From the NCBI GenBank assembly GCA_016706225.1, contig JADJKB010000003.1:124001-188000 (forward strand): DNA of 64,000 nt. Reading direction: 5' to 3'. The notes below the pieces were generated by a model. The model was not told the DNA's origin. It made no database searches and was given only the letters and a program-made list of their open reading frames with translations. Numbering within the stretch: the first letter of the stretch is position 1; every line of letters starts with the position of its first letter. This DNA is from Myxococcales bacterium. GTDB taxonomy: Bacteria; Myxococcota_A; Polyangia; Polyangiales; Polyangiaceae. Positions 32,461 through 40,544 of the stretch are shown piece after piece. A program made the translations under genes and the position numbers.

Positions 32461-33834
32461 GTGACCGAAAGCGGCGTCTCTCAGTTCGCCGCGTTGACCG
32501 ACGTCGGACGTCAGCGCGACCACAACGAGGACAATTTCCTCGTGGACAAGAAGCTGGCCCTGTACGTCGTCTGCGACGGCATGGGCGGGCACGCCGCCGG
32601 CGAGGTGGCGAGCGCCGTCGCGGTCCGGACCGTGCACGAAGAAGTGAAACGCGAGGTCGAGCTGCTCACCGACTACGCGGAGGGCAAGACCGGGGCCGAG
32701 CGTGTCAGCAAGCGCGACGTGATCAACATGCTCGAGTTCGCGGTGAACCGCGCCTCGAACAAGGTCCACTCGGAAGCGCTGAAGGACCCGACCAAACGCG
32801 GCATGGGCACCACGCTCGTCTCGATCTTGACGGCGGGCAACCAGGCGTTCGTCACCTACGTCGGCGACAGTCGCTGTTACCTGCTGCGCAACGGCTCAAT
32901 CCAGCAGGTCACCGAAGACCACAACGTCTACAACGAGCTGATCAAGAAGAAGAAGCTGCCCAAAGAGAAGGCCGAGAAGCTGCTGTCGCAGAAGAACGCG
33001 GTCACTCGAGCGGTGGGGGTCTACGAGCACTGTGAGCCAGACACCCTGGTGATCGACGTGGTCGCGGGGGATCGGTTCCTGCTCTGCACCGACGGCCTCA
33101 GCATGTACTTCGAGGGCGACGAGATGGCCGCGCTGGGCACCCTGCTCAGCAATCGCGACGCCGAAGCCTCGGTCAAGTCGCTGATCGATGCCGCCAACGA
33201 GCGCGGCGGCGGCGACAACATCACGGCGATCATCGTCACCATCGGTGACGTCGGCGTGAGGGACGACGTCCGCGCCCAGCGATTGCAGCTCAAGCGGGAC
33301 ATCCTGGCGCGAATGCCGCTGTTCCGCATGCTGAGCGAGCGCGAGCTGCTGCGGGTCCAAGAGGTCACCGACGTGGTGGCGTTCAAGAACGGCGAGCGGG
33401 TGATCAAGGAGGGGGACCGCGGGGAAGAGCTCTTCATCGTGCTCAACGGCCAGGTCAAGGTGCTGCGCGGAGGAACACAGCTCGCCACGCTCAAACAGGG
33501 CGAACACGTGGGCGAGATGGCGCTGATCCGCGCCCAGCCTCGATCGGCAACCGTCGTGAGTGATGGGGACAGCGAGATGATGTTGATCCGCCGGGTCGAT
33601 TTCTTCGATATCCTGCGGAAAGAACACCAGTTGGCGGTCAAGCTCCTGTGGCAGTTCCTGGGAGTGCTCGCCGATCGTCTGGCGGACACGAGCCGCGAGC
33701 TGGACCACGCCCGAGAGGAGCTCGCCGAGGACATCACCTCGGAGATCTTCGACGACGACGAGGACGAAAACCGGAAGACGCTCGTCATTCCACCGCCCCC
33801 GCGCTCGATTCGCAGCCCGGGCGGCTCGTCGTGA
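32461..33834 (+). CDS. PP2C-type protein phosphatase fused to a cyclic-nucleotide-binding domain
   Basis: The protein has 457 aa from a GTG start. The PP2C part (1 to about 255) has the metal-binding motifs RDHNEDNF (19-26), CDGMGGHAAGE (38-48), GDSR and GGGDNITAIIV, so it should remove phosphate from Ser/Thr. A CAP/PKA-type cNMP-binding domain follows (about 275-395) with an intact phosphate-binding cassette GEMALIRAQPRSATV. An acidic tail (EIFDDDEDEN) and a Pro-rich end come last. The layout suggests phosphatase activity controlled by a cyclic nucleotide, an inference. It overlaps the next gene by GTGA. Confidence 0.93.
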   Translation: MTESGVSQFAALTDVGRQRDHNEDNFLVDKKLALYVVCDGMGGHAAGEVASAVAVRTVHEEVKREVELLTDYAEGKTGAERVSKRDVINMLEFAVNRASNKVHSEALKDPTKRGMGTTLVSILTAGNQAFVTYVGDSRCYLLRNGSIQQVTEDHNVYNELIKKKKLPKEKAEKLLSQKNAVTRAVGVYEHCEPDTLVIDVVAGDRFLLCTDGLSMYFEGDEMAALGTLLSNRDAEASVKSLIDAANERGGGDNITAIIVTIGDVGVRDDVRAQRLQLKRDILARMPLFRMLSERELLRVQEVTDVVAFKNGERVIKEGDRGEELFIVLNGQVKVLRGGTQLATLKQGEHVGEMALIRAQPRSATVVSDGDSEMMLIRRVDFFDILRKEHQLAVKLLWQFLGVLADRLADTSRELDHAREELAEDITSEIFDDDEDENRKTLVIPPPPRSIRSPGGSS

Positions 33835-34799
33835 GCTGCGCGCCCCGCCACGCCACTGTCCGGCTGGGCTGCGTCGGCATCACGAGTGCTGCGCTGCTCG
33901 TTCTGAGCTGCGACAAACCTCCGACGCCGGCACCTGGCTCGGACTCGGCGAGCACTGGTTCGGCGACTGCCACAGCCTCGGTGCCCACGCCGGCGCCCTC
34001 GTCGAGTGCGCGCTATCCCAGGGTCCCCACGACCCCCGCAAGTCGTCCGGCCTGCCGCGCCCTCGCGCTGACAGGCGACGTGAAGTCCGGGGACAAACCG
34101 CTCAGCAACGGCGCCATCGTCTACGGCGACACCTGGCTCACCCTGGCCAAGGACGCATCGATCAGCCTCCGCCACACGGTGACCACTCGGGAGCTCACGC
34201 TCAAAGGTCCTGCGTACGCCCTGCCGTGCATCGACGGAGACGAAGACACCGTGCTCGGCATGGGCACGCTGTCGACGAGCGCCGGGGCCGGCGCCCGGCC
34301 CGGCGCCGTGGTGACGGTGTTCACTCCACTCGGGACGGTGAGCTACGGCGATGCCCAGATCACAATCCGAGCGTCCAAATCCAAGGCGGAGATCGTCACC
34401 ACCAAGGGCGAGGGCTGGGTGCGCGCAGCGAAGGGGGCGACCCGAGCGGGACCGGAGAAGGTCACCTCACCCAAGGACAAGTCCTCACTCTCCGGCTCCG
34501 GCCCCACCGAAGCTCTGGTAGTGGAGTGCGAGCGAGCCGCGGCCGAGGCCGCCGGCCTGGCCCGCGCCGTCCTCGACCCGGCCGCGGCGGACGGCGGTTC
34601 CCTCGGCGAACGGGCTGCAAAGCACCTCGAGGCTCGACAGAGGGCGCGCTGGGCCTGCGGCGTGGCTCTGGCCGGAGCGGCGGCCGAGACCGACGCCGAC
34701 AAGCGCAAGGGCCTGGAAAGCCGCGTGGAAGCCGCAAACGCCCGCTGGCGGTCCCTCGGAACCCCGGGCTCGCCCGCGCCAAAAAGCTCTGCACAATGA
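33831..34799 (+). CDS. Lipoprotein, possibly FecR-like
   Basis: GTG 33831 overlaps the phosphatase stop by 4 bp. The 322-aa product has a lipobox (LVLSC, Cys27), a Ser/Thr/Ala/Pro linker, and a beta-rich domain (GAIVYGDTWLTLAKDASISL, RELTLKGPAYALPC) that resembles FecR-type domains. A helical Ala-rich C-terminus with two Cys (VVECERAAAEA, RWACGVALAG) follows. FecR proteins sense signals in the periplasm, but no sigma factor is adjacent, so the role is open. It is probably anchored in the envelope and expressed with the phosphatase. Confidence 0.7.
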   Translation: MSCAPRHATVRLGCVGITSAALLVLSCDKPPTPAPGSDSASTGSATATASVPTPAPSSSARYPRVPTTPASRPACRALALTGDVKSGDKPLSNGAIVYGDTWLTLAKDASISLRHTVTTRELTLKGPAYALPCIDGDEDTVLGMGTLSTSAGAGARPGAVVTVFTPLGTVSYGDAQITIRASKSKAEIVTTKGEGWVRAAKGATRAGPEKVTSPKDKSSLSGSGPTEALVVECERAAAEAAGLARAVLDPAAADGGSLGERAAKHLEARQRARWACGVALAGAAAETDADKRKGLESRVEAANARWRSLGTPGSPAPKSSAQ

Positions 34800-34854
34800 T
34801 GCGTCGTTGACAGTTTCGGCCCCACACCGCTAGCGTCCGCTACGGGCGACGTCG

Positions 34855-36423
34855 ATGAGTCTTCGTAGGGTCAATCTCGACGCGATGCGGCTGGGAACTG
34901 GGGTCGCCATCGCTGTCTTTCTGGTCAGCGCGACCAATCCAGCACGGGCGGACGAGCCGCGCAAAGTCACGGAACCCTCGGTGCTGCGCGAGCCGGCCGA
35001 GGTAACGCAGGTCGTGGACGCCTTCGACGAAGACGATCCTTTCGATCTGCACCTGTCGCTCGGCTTTCAGCAAACCTGGAAGAGCGCCAAGATCCGGCGC
35101 GAGAGCGCGGTGAGCCAACCGGGGCTGACGACTGGCGGGTTCACCTCCGACGACATGAACGTCGCCGGCTACAGCGAGACGACGAGCCGCCTGAACACGC
35201 GCGCGGCAATTGGTGTCTACAAGGACATCCAGCTCGTCTTCCGGCTCCCCATCATCCTGTCCAACAAACGCAAGCTCGAAGGCCTCGAGGGCAGCGACAA
35301 GGTCCAACCGGTCGTGTTGGCCGGCGCACCGGGTGAGCAACTCTTCTCTCTCCCATTCGAGTCACCGACCCGCAGTGGTATCGAGTACCTGGCGGTCGGC
35401 ATGGACTTCGGGCTGATGAATCAGTTCCGTGATCTGACCAAACCAACCTGGGTCATCGGCTTCGAGGGACGCTTCAGCGTCTCCGAACCCATGCACGCCT
35501 GCAGCAACTCGACCGCTGGTCTGAACCAGCCGGGGCCGCAGAAGAAGTGTGCACACCCGTCGGACATCAACCGCAACGGCCTGAAGGACGTGATCGACCC
35601 CGCCACGGGTGACCCGCTCGAAGGGGAAAACCTAGGTGAGCGAGAGCCAGGCGTTAGCCGCGGGACCACCGGTCTCGAGCTCCACACCTTCCTGTCGAAG
35701 CGCATCAAGTACATCGAGCCTTACGGCGGATTTCGCGCCCTGTTCGAGTTCCAGAACGACAGCAGCGACTACGGCTCCACGGACCTCAAGGGCTCCCTGG
35801 TCAACCACCCGCCGCTGGCCGGCTCGCTCATCATGGGGTTGAACGTGATCCCCTGGGAGATCCGTGACCAGTATCAGCGGGTAACGATCGATTTCCGGTT
35901 CACCGGCACCTACCGCTCCGAGGGCCGCGACTACTCCGAGCTCTTCGACGCCATCGGCTCGAGCGACGCGCCCAGCGTGCGCGCGCCTGCTTACGCATCC
36001 TACCGCGAGAACCCGGCCTTCGACGCCACGCAACCCGATGGCCCCAACAACCCTCGCTCCGTGGTCGACCCGAACTCACAGAAGGTCTACACGACCGGCC
36101 TCACCGACGTGCAGCAGCACGGCACGTACATGTTCAGTACCGAGGTGACGTGGCAGGCCGGGGAGTACGTGAAGTTCACCCTCGGCGGCGGCTACACACT
36201 CGTTCAGAGCCACCTCATCACCTTCGATCAGGCTTGTAACCCGGATTTCTCGGACGACGTGACCAAGTCGGGGCCGTGCAAGAACACGACGGCTTCGGGT
36301 TACTCGGCCACGGGTATTCCGAACCCCAACTACCGACCGGTGATCAACACGCCGGGACGCCGTTTCAAGGTCGACGATTCCCACGCCTTCGACGCCTGGC
36401 TGAACGCGACCGTAATGTTCTGA
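34855..36423 (+). CDS. Predicted outer-membrane beta-barrel protein
   Basis: The 522-aa product has a signal peptide (VAIAVFLVSATNPARA). Alternating hydrophobic/polar strands (FDLHLSLGFQQTW, DIQLVFRLPIILS, YVKFTLGGGYTLVQ) run to the end, which finishes in an aromatic, DAWLNATVMF, as many outer-membrane barrels do. A loop has four Cys in two regions (MHACSNS, KKCAHPSD; DQACNPDF, GPCKNTT). ATG 34885 would give a shorter n-region and is also possible. It lies 9 bp before the next envelope gene. Substrate or role unknown. Confidence 0.72.
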   Translation: MSLRRVNLDAMRLGTGVAIAVFLVSATNPARADEPRKVTEPSVLREPAEVTQVVDAFDEDDPFDLHLSLGFQQTWKSAKIRRESAVSQPGLTTGGFTSDDMNVAGYSETTSRLNTRAAIGVYKDIQLVFRLPIILSNKRKLEGLEGSDKVQPVVLAGAPGEQLFSLPFESPTRSGIEYLAVGMDFGLMNQFRDLTKPTWVIGFEGRFSVSEPMHACSNSTAGLNQPGPQKKCAHPSDINRNGLKDVIDPATGDPLEGENLGEREPGVSRGTTGLELHTFLSKRIKYIEPYGGFRALFEFQNDSSDYGSTDLKGSLVNHPPLAGSLIMGLNVIPWEIRDQYQRVTIDFRFTGTYRSEGRDYSELFDAIGSSDAPSVRAPAYASYRENPAFDATQPDGPNNPRSVVDPNSQKVYTTGLTDVQQHGTYMFSTEVTWQAGEYVKFTLGGGYTLVQSHLITFDQACNPDFSDDVTKSGPCKNTTASGYSATGIPNPNYRPVINTPGRRFKVDDSHAFDAWLNATVMF

Positions 36424-36432
36424 GGGGCCGGC

Positions 36433-37836
36433 ATGGCCCTCGACCGACTGGCCCTTCGGACCGCAGCGCTTGGTTTGGTCCTGGCCAGCTGGTCGGCCCC
36501 CGCGCTTGCCGATCAGGAAGACGTCGTGCTCCTGCCGACGGTGATCCCCGTCGCTCAGTCACCGAACGAGCTGCCGGAGCTCCGACGCCCCGACGCGGAA
36601 GACGCCTCGGCGCTGGCCCGTTGGGCCCGTCAGCTCGACGCCATCGTGACCGAGGCCGTGCAGGACCTGGGGCTGCGCCTGGACGTTTCCAGCCGCAGCA
36701 CGCAGTCGGCGAGCGTCATGTCGGAGGACGCACTCGTCACTCGGGCCGCAACTTCGTGGGTCATCTCACCCCGACTGTCCCTCGACGGCGACCGCTTGCG
36801 CCTTCACATCATCGCGGTCGCCCCGGGCTCGAAGGTGCTCTTGGTTCGCACCGCCGAGCTCCCTCCCCGAGAGGTCGCCGTGCGGGCGTTGGTCATGACC
36901 CGCGACGTGGTGCAAGCCGGACGAGGCACACCGGAGGATCCTCACGCTCGCGAGGGAGGACCCGAGGCGCCGCCCCCGTCCAAGTTGATCATGCCAGCGC
37001 GCTCCGCCGGACGCGCCGTACTGGCATTGAACTCCGCGGCGTTCGGCGGCTACGTGGGGTTATCGCTGCAGCGTGCGAGTGGGTCCAGTGACGAACGCCT
37101 CACCTACCCATTGATCGCCCTCGGCACGGGCATTGGCCTCGGCGGCTCGATGATCGTCGCGGACGAGTGGGACGTCGGCCTTGGGGACGCGTGGTTTCTA
37201 TCGGCCGGAGCATGGTGGCCACTGGCCTCGGGTTACTTGCTGGCGGACGGCTACGGCGTCTCGCCGGACGACGACCGCTTTGTCTACGGCCTGGTGGGAG
37301 CCGCCTCGGGCATGACCCTCGCGACCGTTGCCCTCACCTTCAAGGGCATGGGTGAGGGCGGAGCAACGCTCGCGCACTCGGGTGGCGCACTGGGGCTGAC
37401 CTTTGGCGGCATGGCTCAGCTGGCCTTCGAAGGACGCACCGACAAAACCCCGACGCGCGGCATGGGCTACGGGGCAGGCGCTGGAGTGCTGGTCGCCGGG
37501 GCGCTGGCCACGCAGCTTCAGGTTGCGTCGAGCCGTGTGCTGCTCATCGACCTCGGCGTCGTGCTCGGCGGGCTGACGGGGGCGGCCGCCGCGAGCCCAC
37601 TGGTTTTTGGCGAAGAAAAAACCCCCGCCAAGGACCGCGCGTGGCTGGGCAGCGTCGGCGCCGGCTTCGTCGCAGGCGGCGTGGTCGCGTATTTGATGAC
37701 CGAACCCTCCGAACGCGCGGCAGAGGCTGCCGAGCCAACCTCGATGCTCCCCTATTTCGGCGTGGTCGCCGAGAGCGTCGCCCGTGACGGCCGTCGTGAA
37801 CCGGTCTACGGTGGCGGCGTTCAGGGCATCTGGTGA
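36433..37836 (+). CDS. Exported protein with a hydrophobic C-terminal half, unknown function
   Basis: The 467-aa product has a signal peptide (LVLASWSAPALADQED). The N-terminal half is soluble (ARWARQLDAIVTEAVQDLGL, WVISPRLSLDGDRLRLHIIA) and looks like the PEGA-less sensor part of some myxobacterial lipoproteins. The C-terminal half is rich in Gly/Ala segments of strand or short-helix length (FGGYVGLSLQRA, GLVGAASGMTLATVALTF). No family is recognised. It starts 9 bp after the barrel gene, and its stop overlaps the pseudouridine synthase start, so this is one operon. Confidence 0.62.
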   Translation: MALDRLALRTAALGLVLASWSAPALADQEDVVLLPTVIPVAQSPNELPELRRPDAEDASALARWARQLDAIVTEAVQDLGLRLDVSSRSTQSASVMSEDALVTRAATSWVISPRLSLDGDRLRLHIIAVAPGSKVLLVRTAELPPREVAVRALVMTRDVVQAGRGTPEDPHAREGGPEAPPPSKLIMPARSAGRAVLALNSAAFGGYVGLSLQRASGSSDERLTYPLIALGTGIGLGGSMIVADEWDVGLGDAWFLSAGAWWPLASGYLLADGYGVSPDDDRFVYGLVGAASGMTLATVALTFKGMGEGGATLAHSGGALGLTFGGMAQLAFEGRTDKTPTRGMGYGAGAGVLVAGALATQLQVASSRVLLIDLGVVLGGLTGAAAASPLVFGEEKTPAKDRAWLGSVGAGFVAGGVVAYLMTEPSERAAEAAEPTSMLPYFGVVAESVARDGRREPVYGGGVQGIW

Positions 37837-38753
37837 GAACGCTCACGTTCACTGTGTCCGCGAGCGAAGCGGGCCAACGCCTCGACAAGCTCGTAGTGGC
37901 GCGTTCCGAGCTCGGCCGTCGCCGGGTGGCGGAGTTATTTGCCGCAGGCCAGGTGGTCGTGGGCGGGCGGCGCACGCCGAAGGGCGAGCCGGCGCGCGAA
38001 GGCGACGAGATCACCATCACCTTCGACTCTGACGATCGACCAAGCCCCGAGCCCGACGCGCGCCTTGCCGTACGGCTCGAGCGACCGGAGCTCGTGATCG
38101 TGGCGAAGCCGGCTGGGCAGCCCAGCGCGCCGCTTCGAGGCGAGAGCGGAACCCTCGCGGGAGCCGTGCTGGGACACTACCCGGAGACGGCGGACATTGG
38201 TCACTCACCCCGCGAGCCCGGACTTCTGCATCGCCTCGACACCCAGACCTCGGGCCTGGTCGTCGTCGCGCGCAGCGCGGACGCCTTCGACCGCCTCCAC
38301 AACGCCCTTCGGTCGGGCAAGATGACGAAGCGCTACCTGGCCATCGTCAGCTCCGAAGGCCTGCAGGAGCAAGGCATCATCGACGCCCCGATCGCGCCGG
38401 ACCGCAAGAACCCGAAGCGGGTCCTCGTCGCCGACGCACTGGCACACAAGACCGGCAAGAACCGGGCTCGACCCGCGTTGACCCAGTGGAAAGTGGTGCG
38501 AACGGAGGGTCCATGCGCGCTGCTCGAGGTCACCGTTTCGCGCGCGCTTCGCCATCAGATCCGCGCACACCTGGCCTCGATTGGGCGGCCCATCGCCGGC
38601 GACGCAACCTACGGCGGCCCCCCGGCTGCGGTGCTCGGCGAGCGCCACGCACTGCACGCGAGTTACATCGCTTGGGCGGGCGACGACACCATCGCGGGTT
38701 TCACCCTGGAAGAACCCTTGCCGGAAGACATGGCGAGCCTGATGGCGGGCTGA
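37833..38753 (+). CDS. RluA-family RNA pseudouridine synthase
   Basis: RluA-type enzymes convert specific uridines in rRNA or tRNA to pseudouridine. The 306-aa protein starts at GTG 37833 (GTGA overlap). An S4-like RNA-binding domain occupies about 12-65 (GQRLDKLVVARSELGRRRVA). The catalytic motif GLLHRLDTQTSG follows with Asp136, then RYLAIV and ALRHQIRAHLASIGRPIAGD. All core motifs are present; the exact target uridine cannot be read. Its 3' end overlaps the convergent 38663-40456 gene by 91 bp. Confidence 0.93.
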   Translation: MRTLTFTVSASEAGQRLDKLVVARSELGRRRVAELFAAGQVVVGGRRTPKGEPAREGDEITITFDSDDRPSPEPDARLAVRLERPELVIVAKPAGQPSAPLRGESGTLAGAVLGHYPETADIGHSPREPGLLHRLDTQTSGLVVVARSADAFDRLHNALRSGKMTKRYLAIVSSEGLQEQGIIDAPIAPDRKNPKRVLVADALAHKTGKNRARPALTQWKVVRTEGPCALLEVTVSRALRHQIRAHLASIGRPIAGDATYGGPPAAVLGERHALHASYIAWAGDDTIAGFTLEEPLPEDMASLMAG

Positions 38754-40456
38754 GCGGGCTTGCTGGCAGATTCGCCGCGGTCGGTCAGAGACGAGGCGAC
38801 GGACCGGAGCAGCGACAGGCTCACCGCGCGTGTCGGCAACTTCGGCCGCAGCACGGCCGTGCGCTCCTCGGCCTTTCGCCCACGCGTCCAGGTTACCGTG
38901 CGCGGCAGCGCCCGATGGGCAGCCGAAGACTCGTTGGCTCGCACCATCACCCAAGGCAACGCCACGTTGCCCCCGAGCGCAGACTGATACTCGATCCCGA
39001 ACTCGATGGCACCGAGACCGGACAGCGCGCGGCGGGGCATGACCAGCAGACGCAACTCGTCGGCCTCACTCTCACCTTCCGGAATGCGCGCCCAGGCTAC
39101 GACCTTGAGCTGGGCATCTTCCCTCAGGCGCCTCGCCAGCCACGCAAGCAAGCGCGCGGGGCGTCGGGCGGCGTCAGGCGGCAGCTCCCCCGCTCGGCCG
39201 GTGCAGAAGATGGGCAAGAGGATCGCAGAGCCGAGGGCCAGCGAGATCCCGTGGTAGGGCGAGCGCAAGAACGTGAATACGGCGCCGGCCGCAAAAGCCA
39301 GAAACAGCAGCAGAAAACCCACAAAACCCGGCACCGTTCCGGCGTCGAGCCAGCGTCCAGGCAAACTCGGCTCCTGGACCTCGAACGCGTCTTCATCGCT
39401 GAGCGCCAGCCAGCGTCCCGGCCGACGCGGCAGCGGCAGCGCGCGCGGTGAAACGTGCGCGGAGAGTGCGATGCTGACCAGCAGACTAAAACCCGCGAGC
39501 GTCGGTTGGTCGGTACCAATCGCAATCGCAACCGCCGCCGCCAAGGAGCCGCCAGCGGCGACTGCGCGGGGCGCCGCGGGCACAGGCACGAGCGCGCGCG
39601 GCTCGGCGTTCTTGGCCTGACAGCCGCGCCGCACCATGCGCCATTTCGCGTACACCAATACCGAGTAACAGAGCGCCAGGAGCGCGAGCAGCCCGATGCC
39701 GAGAGCGCGCCGCTCAGGCACTGCTCGAAGCTCGGCGGGCGACGAGAGTGGCAACGGCGTCGCCTCGTCGTGACCGAACATGTCGAATGACTTGGGGCTC
39801 GCGAGCACGCGCCACACGACCGGCTCACCCTTGGCGACGTGCGGCCGCACGATCTCGAGCTCGTCCTTGTCCTCCGTACGCCGTAGGTTCGACAAGAAGA
39901 TCCCGCCAGATTCTTCGTCGGCCTCTGGCAGACGTGGAGCTGTGGCGCCGGGCGGCAGGCGGAACACCACCTTTGCCGAATCGACACCGTCAGCCGCCCG
40001 CGGTGCCACCCAGCGCAGCTCGACCTGAGAGCCCTGCTGACGAATCAGCTTTCGCTCCGCCAACCGAGTCCGGTAGCTGAGCCTGAATACGTACTTGCCT
40101 CGACTCACTCCCTTGGAGTGGTCGACCTCCGCCCGCAGCGTCCCGTCTTCGCGCTTCTCGAGCAAGAGCGGGATCGGCTGGGTGCCTGTGGGCCCCGCGT
40201 CGGCGACCGTCACGGTGGCATCCGGCAGCGGCACCGCATCGGCGTCGACGCCATCGAGGTCGATCGAAGTCAGCGGTCCGCCCTTCACGCGAATCACGAT
40301 TTCGTGCGTCACCGTGGCGCTGCCGTCGCGCTCGATGTCCAGGGTCACCGAGTGCGACTGGGTGGCCGTCTCGATCCAGGCCCGCGCCCACGCAGGCGAG
40401 AGAGCCGCCACCAGGAACAAGGCAGCCGCACACACATGTCGGCGAAGGGCGTACAT
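38663..40456 (-). CDS. Membrane protein with N-terminal exported domain, unknown function
   Basis: From ATG 40456 the 597-aa product has a signal peptide (ALFLVAALSPAWARA) and an extracytoplasmic beta-rich domain of about 240 aa (SVTLDIERDGSATVTHEIVI). Five or so membrane helices follow, spread over two clusters (GIGLLALLALCYSVLVYAKW; GFVGFLLLFLAFAAGAVFTF), then a soluble C-terminal part. It is loosely like large bacterial DUF2207-type proteins but I cannot confirm that. The longer in-frame extension to 40609 is discounted. The last 91 bp overlap the rluA-type gene tail to tail. Confidence 0.68.
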   Translation of the reverse strand: MYALRRHVCAAALFLVAALSPAWARAWIETATQSHSVTLDIERDGSATVTHEIVIRVKGGPLTSIDLDGVDADAVPLPDATVTVADAGPTGTQPIPLLLEKREDGTLRAEVDHSKGVSRGKYVFRLSYRTRLAERKLIRQQGSQVELRWVAPRAADGVDSAKVVFRLPPGATAPRLPEADEESGGIFLSNLRRTEDKDELEIVRPHVAKGEPVVWRVLASPKSFDMFGHDEATPLPLSSPAELRAVPERRALGIGLLALLALCYSVLVYAKWRMVRRGCQAKNAEPRALVPVPAAPRAVAAGGSLAAAVAIAIGTDQPTLAGFSLLVSIALSAHVSPRALPLPRRPGRWLALSDEDAFEVQEPSLPGRWLDAGTVPGFVGFLLLFLAFAAGAVFTFLRSPYHGISLALGSAILLPIFCTGRAGELPPDAARRPARLLAWLARRLREDAQLKVVAWARIPEGESEADELRLLVMPRRALSGLGAIEFGIEYQSALGGNVALPWVMVRANESSAAHRALPRTVTWTRGRKAEERTAVLRPKLPTRAVSLSLLRSVASSLTDRGESASKPAQPAIRLAMSSGKGSSRVKPAMVSSPAQAM

Positions 40457-40544
40457 TGTACGACCTGTGCTCACATGCCAGCGCCCTGCCGGCCAAGTTC
40501 TGTCAGCTACCCGGACCCTGCCTTGGTCGGCAAACCACGGATAC

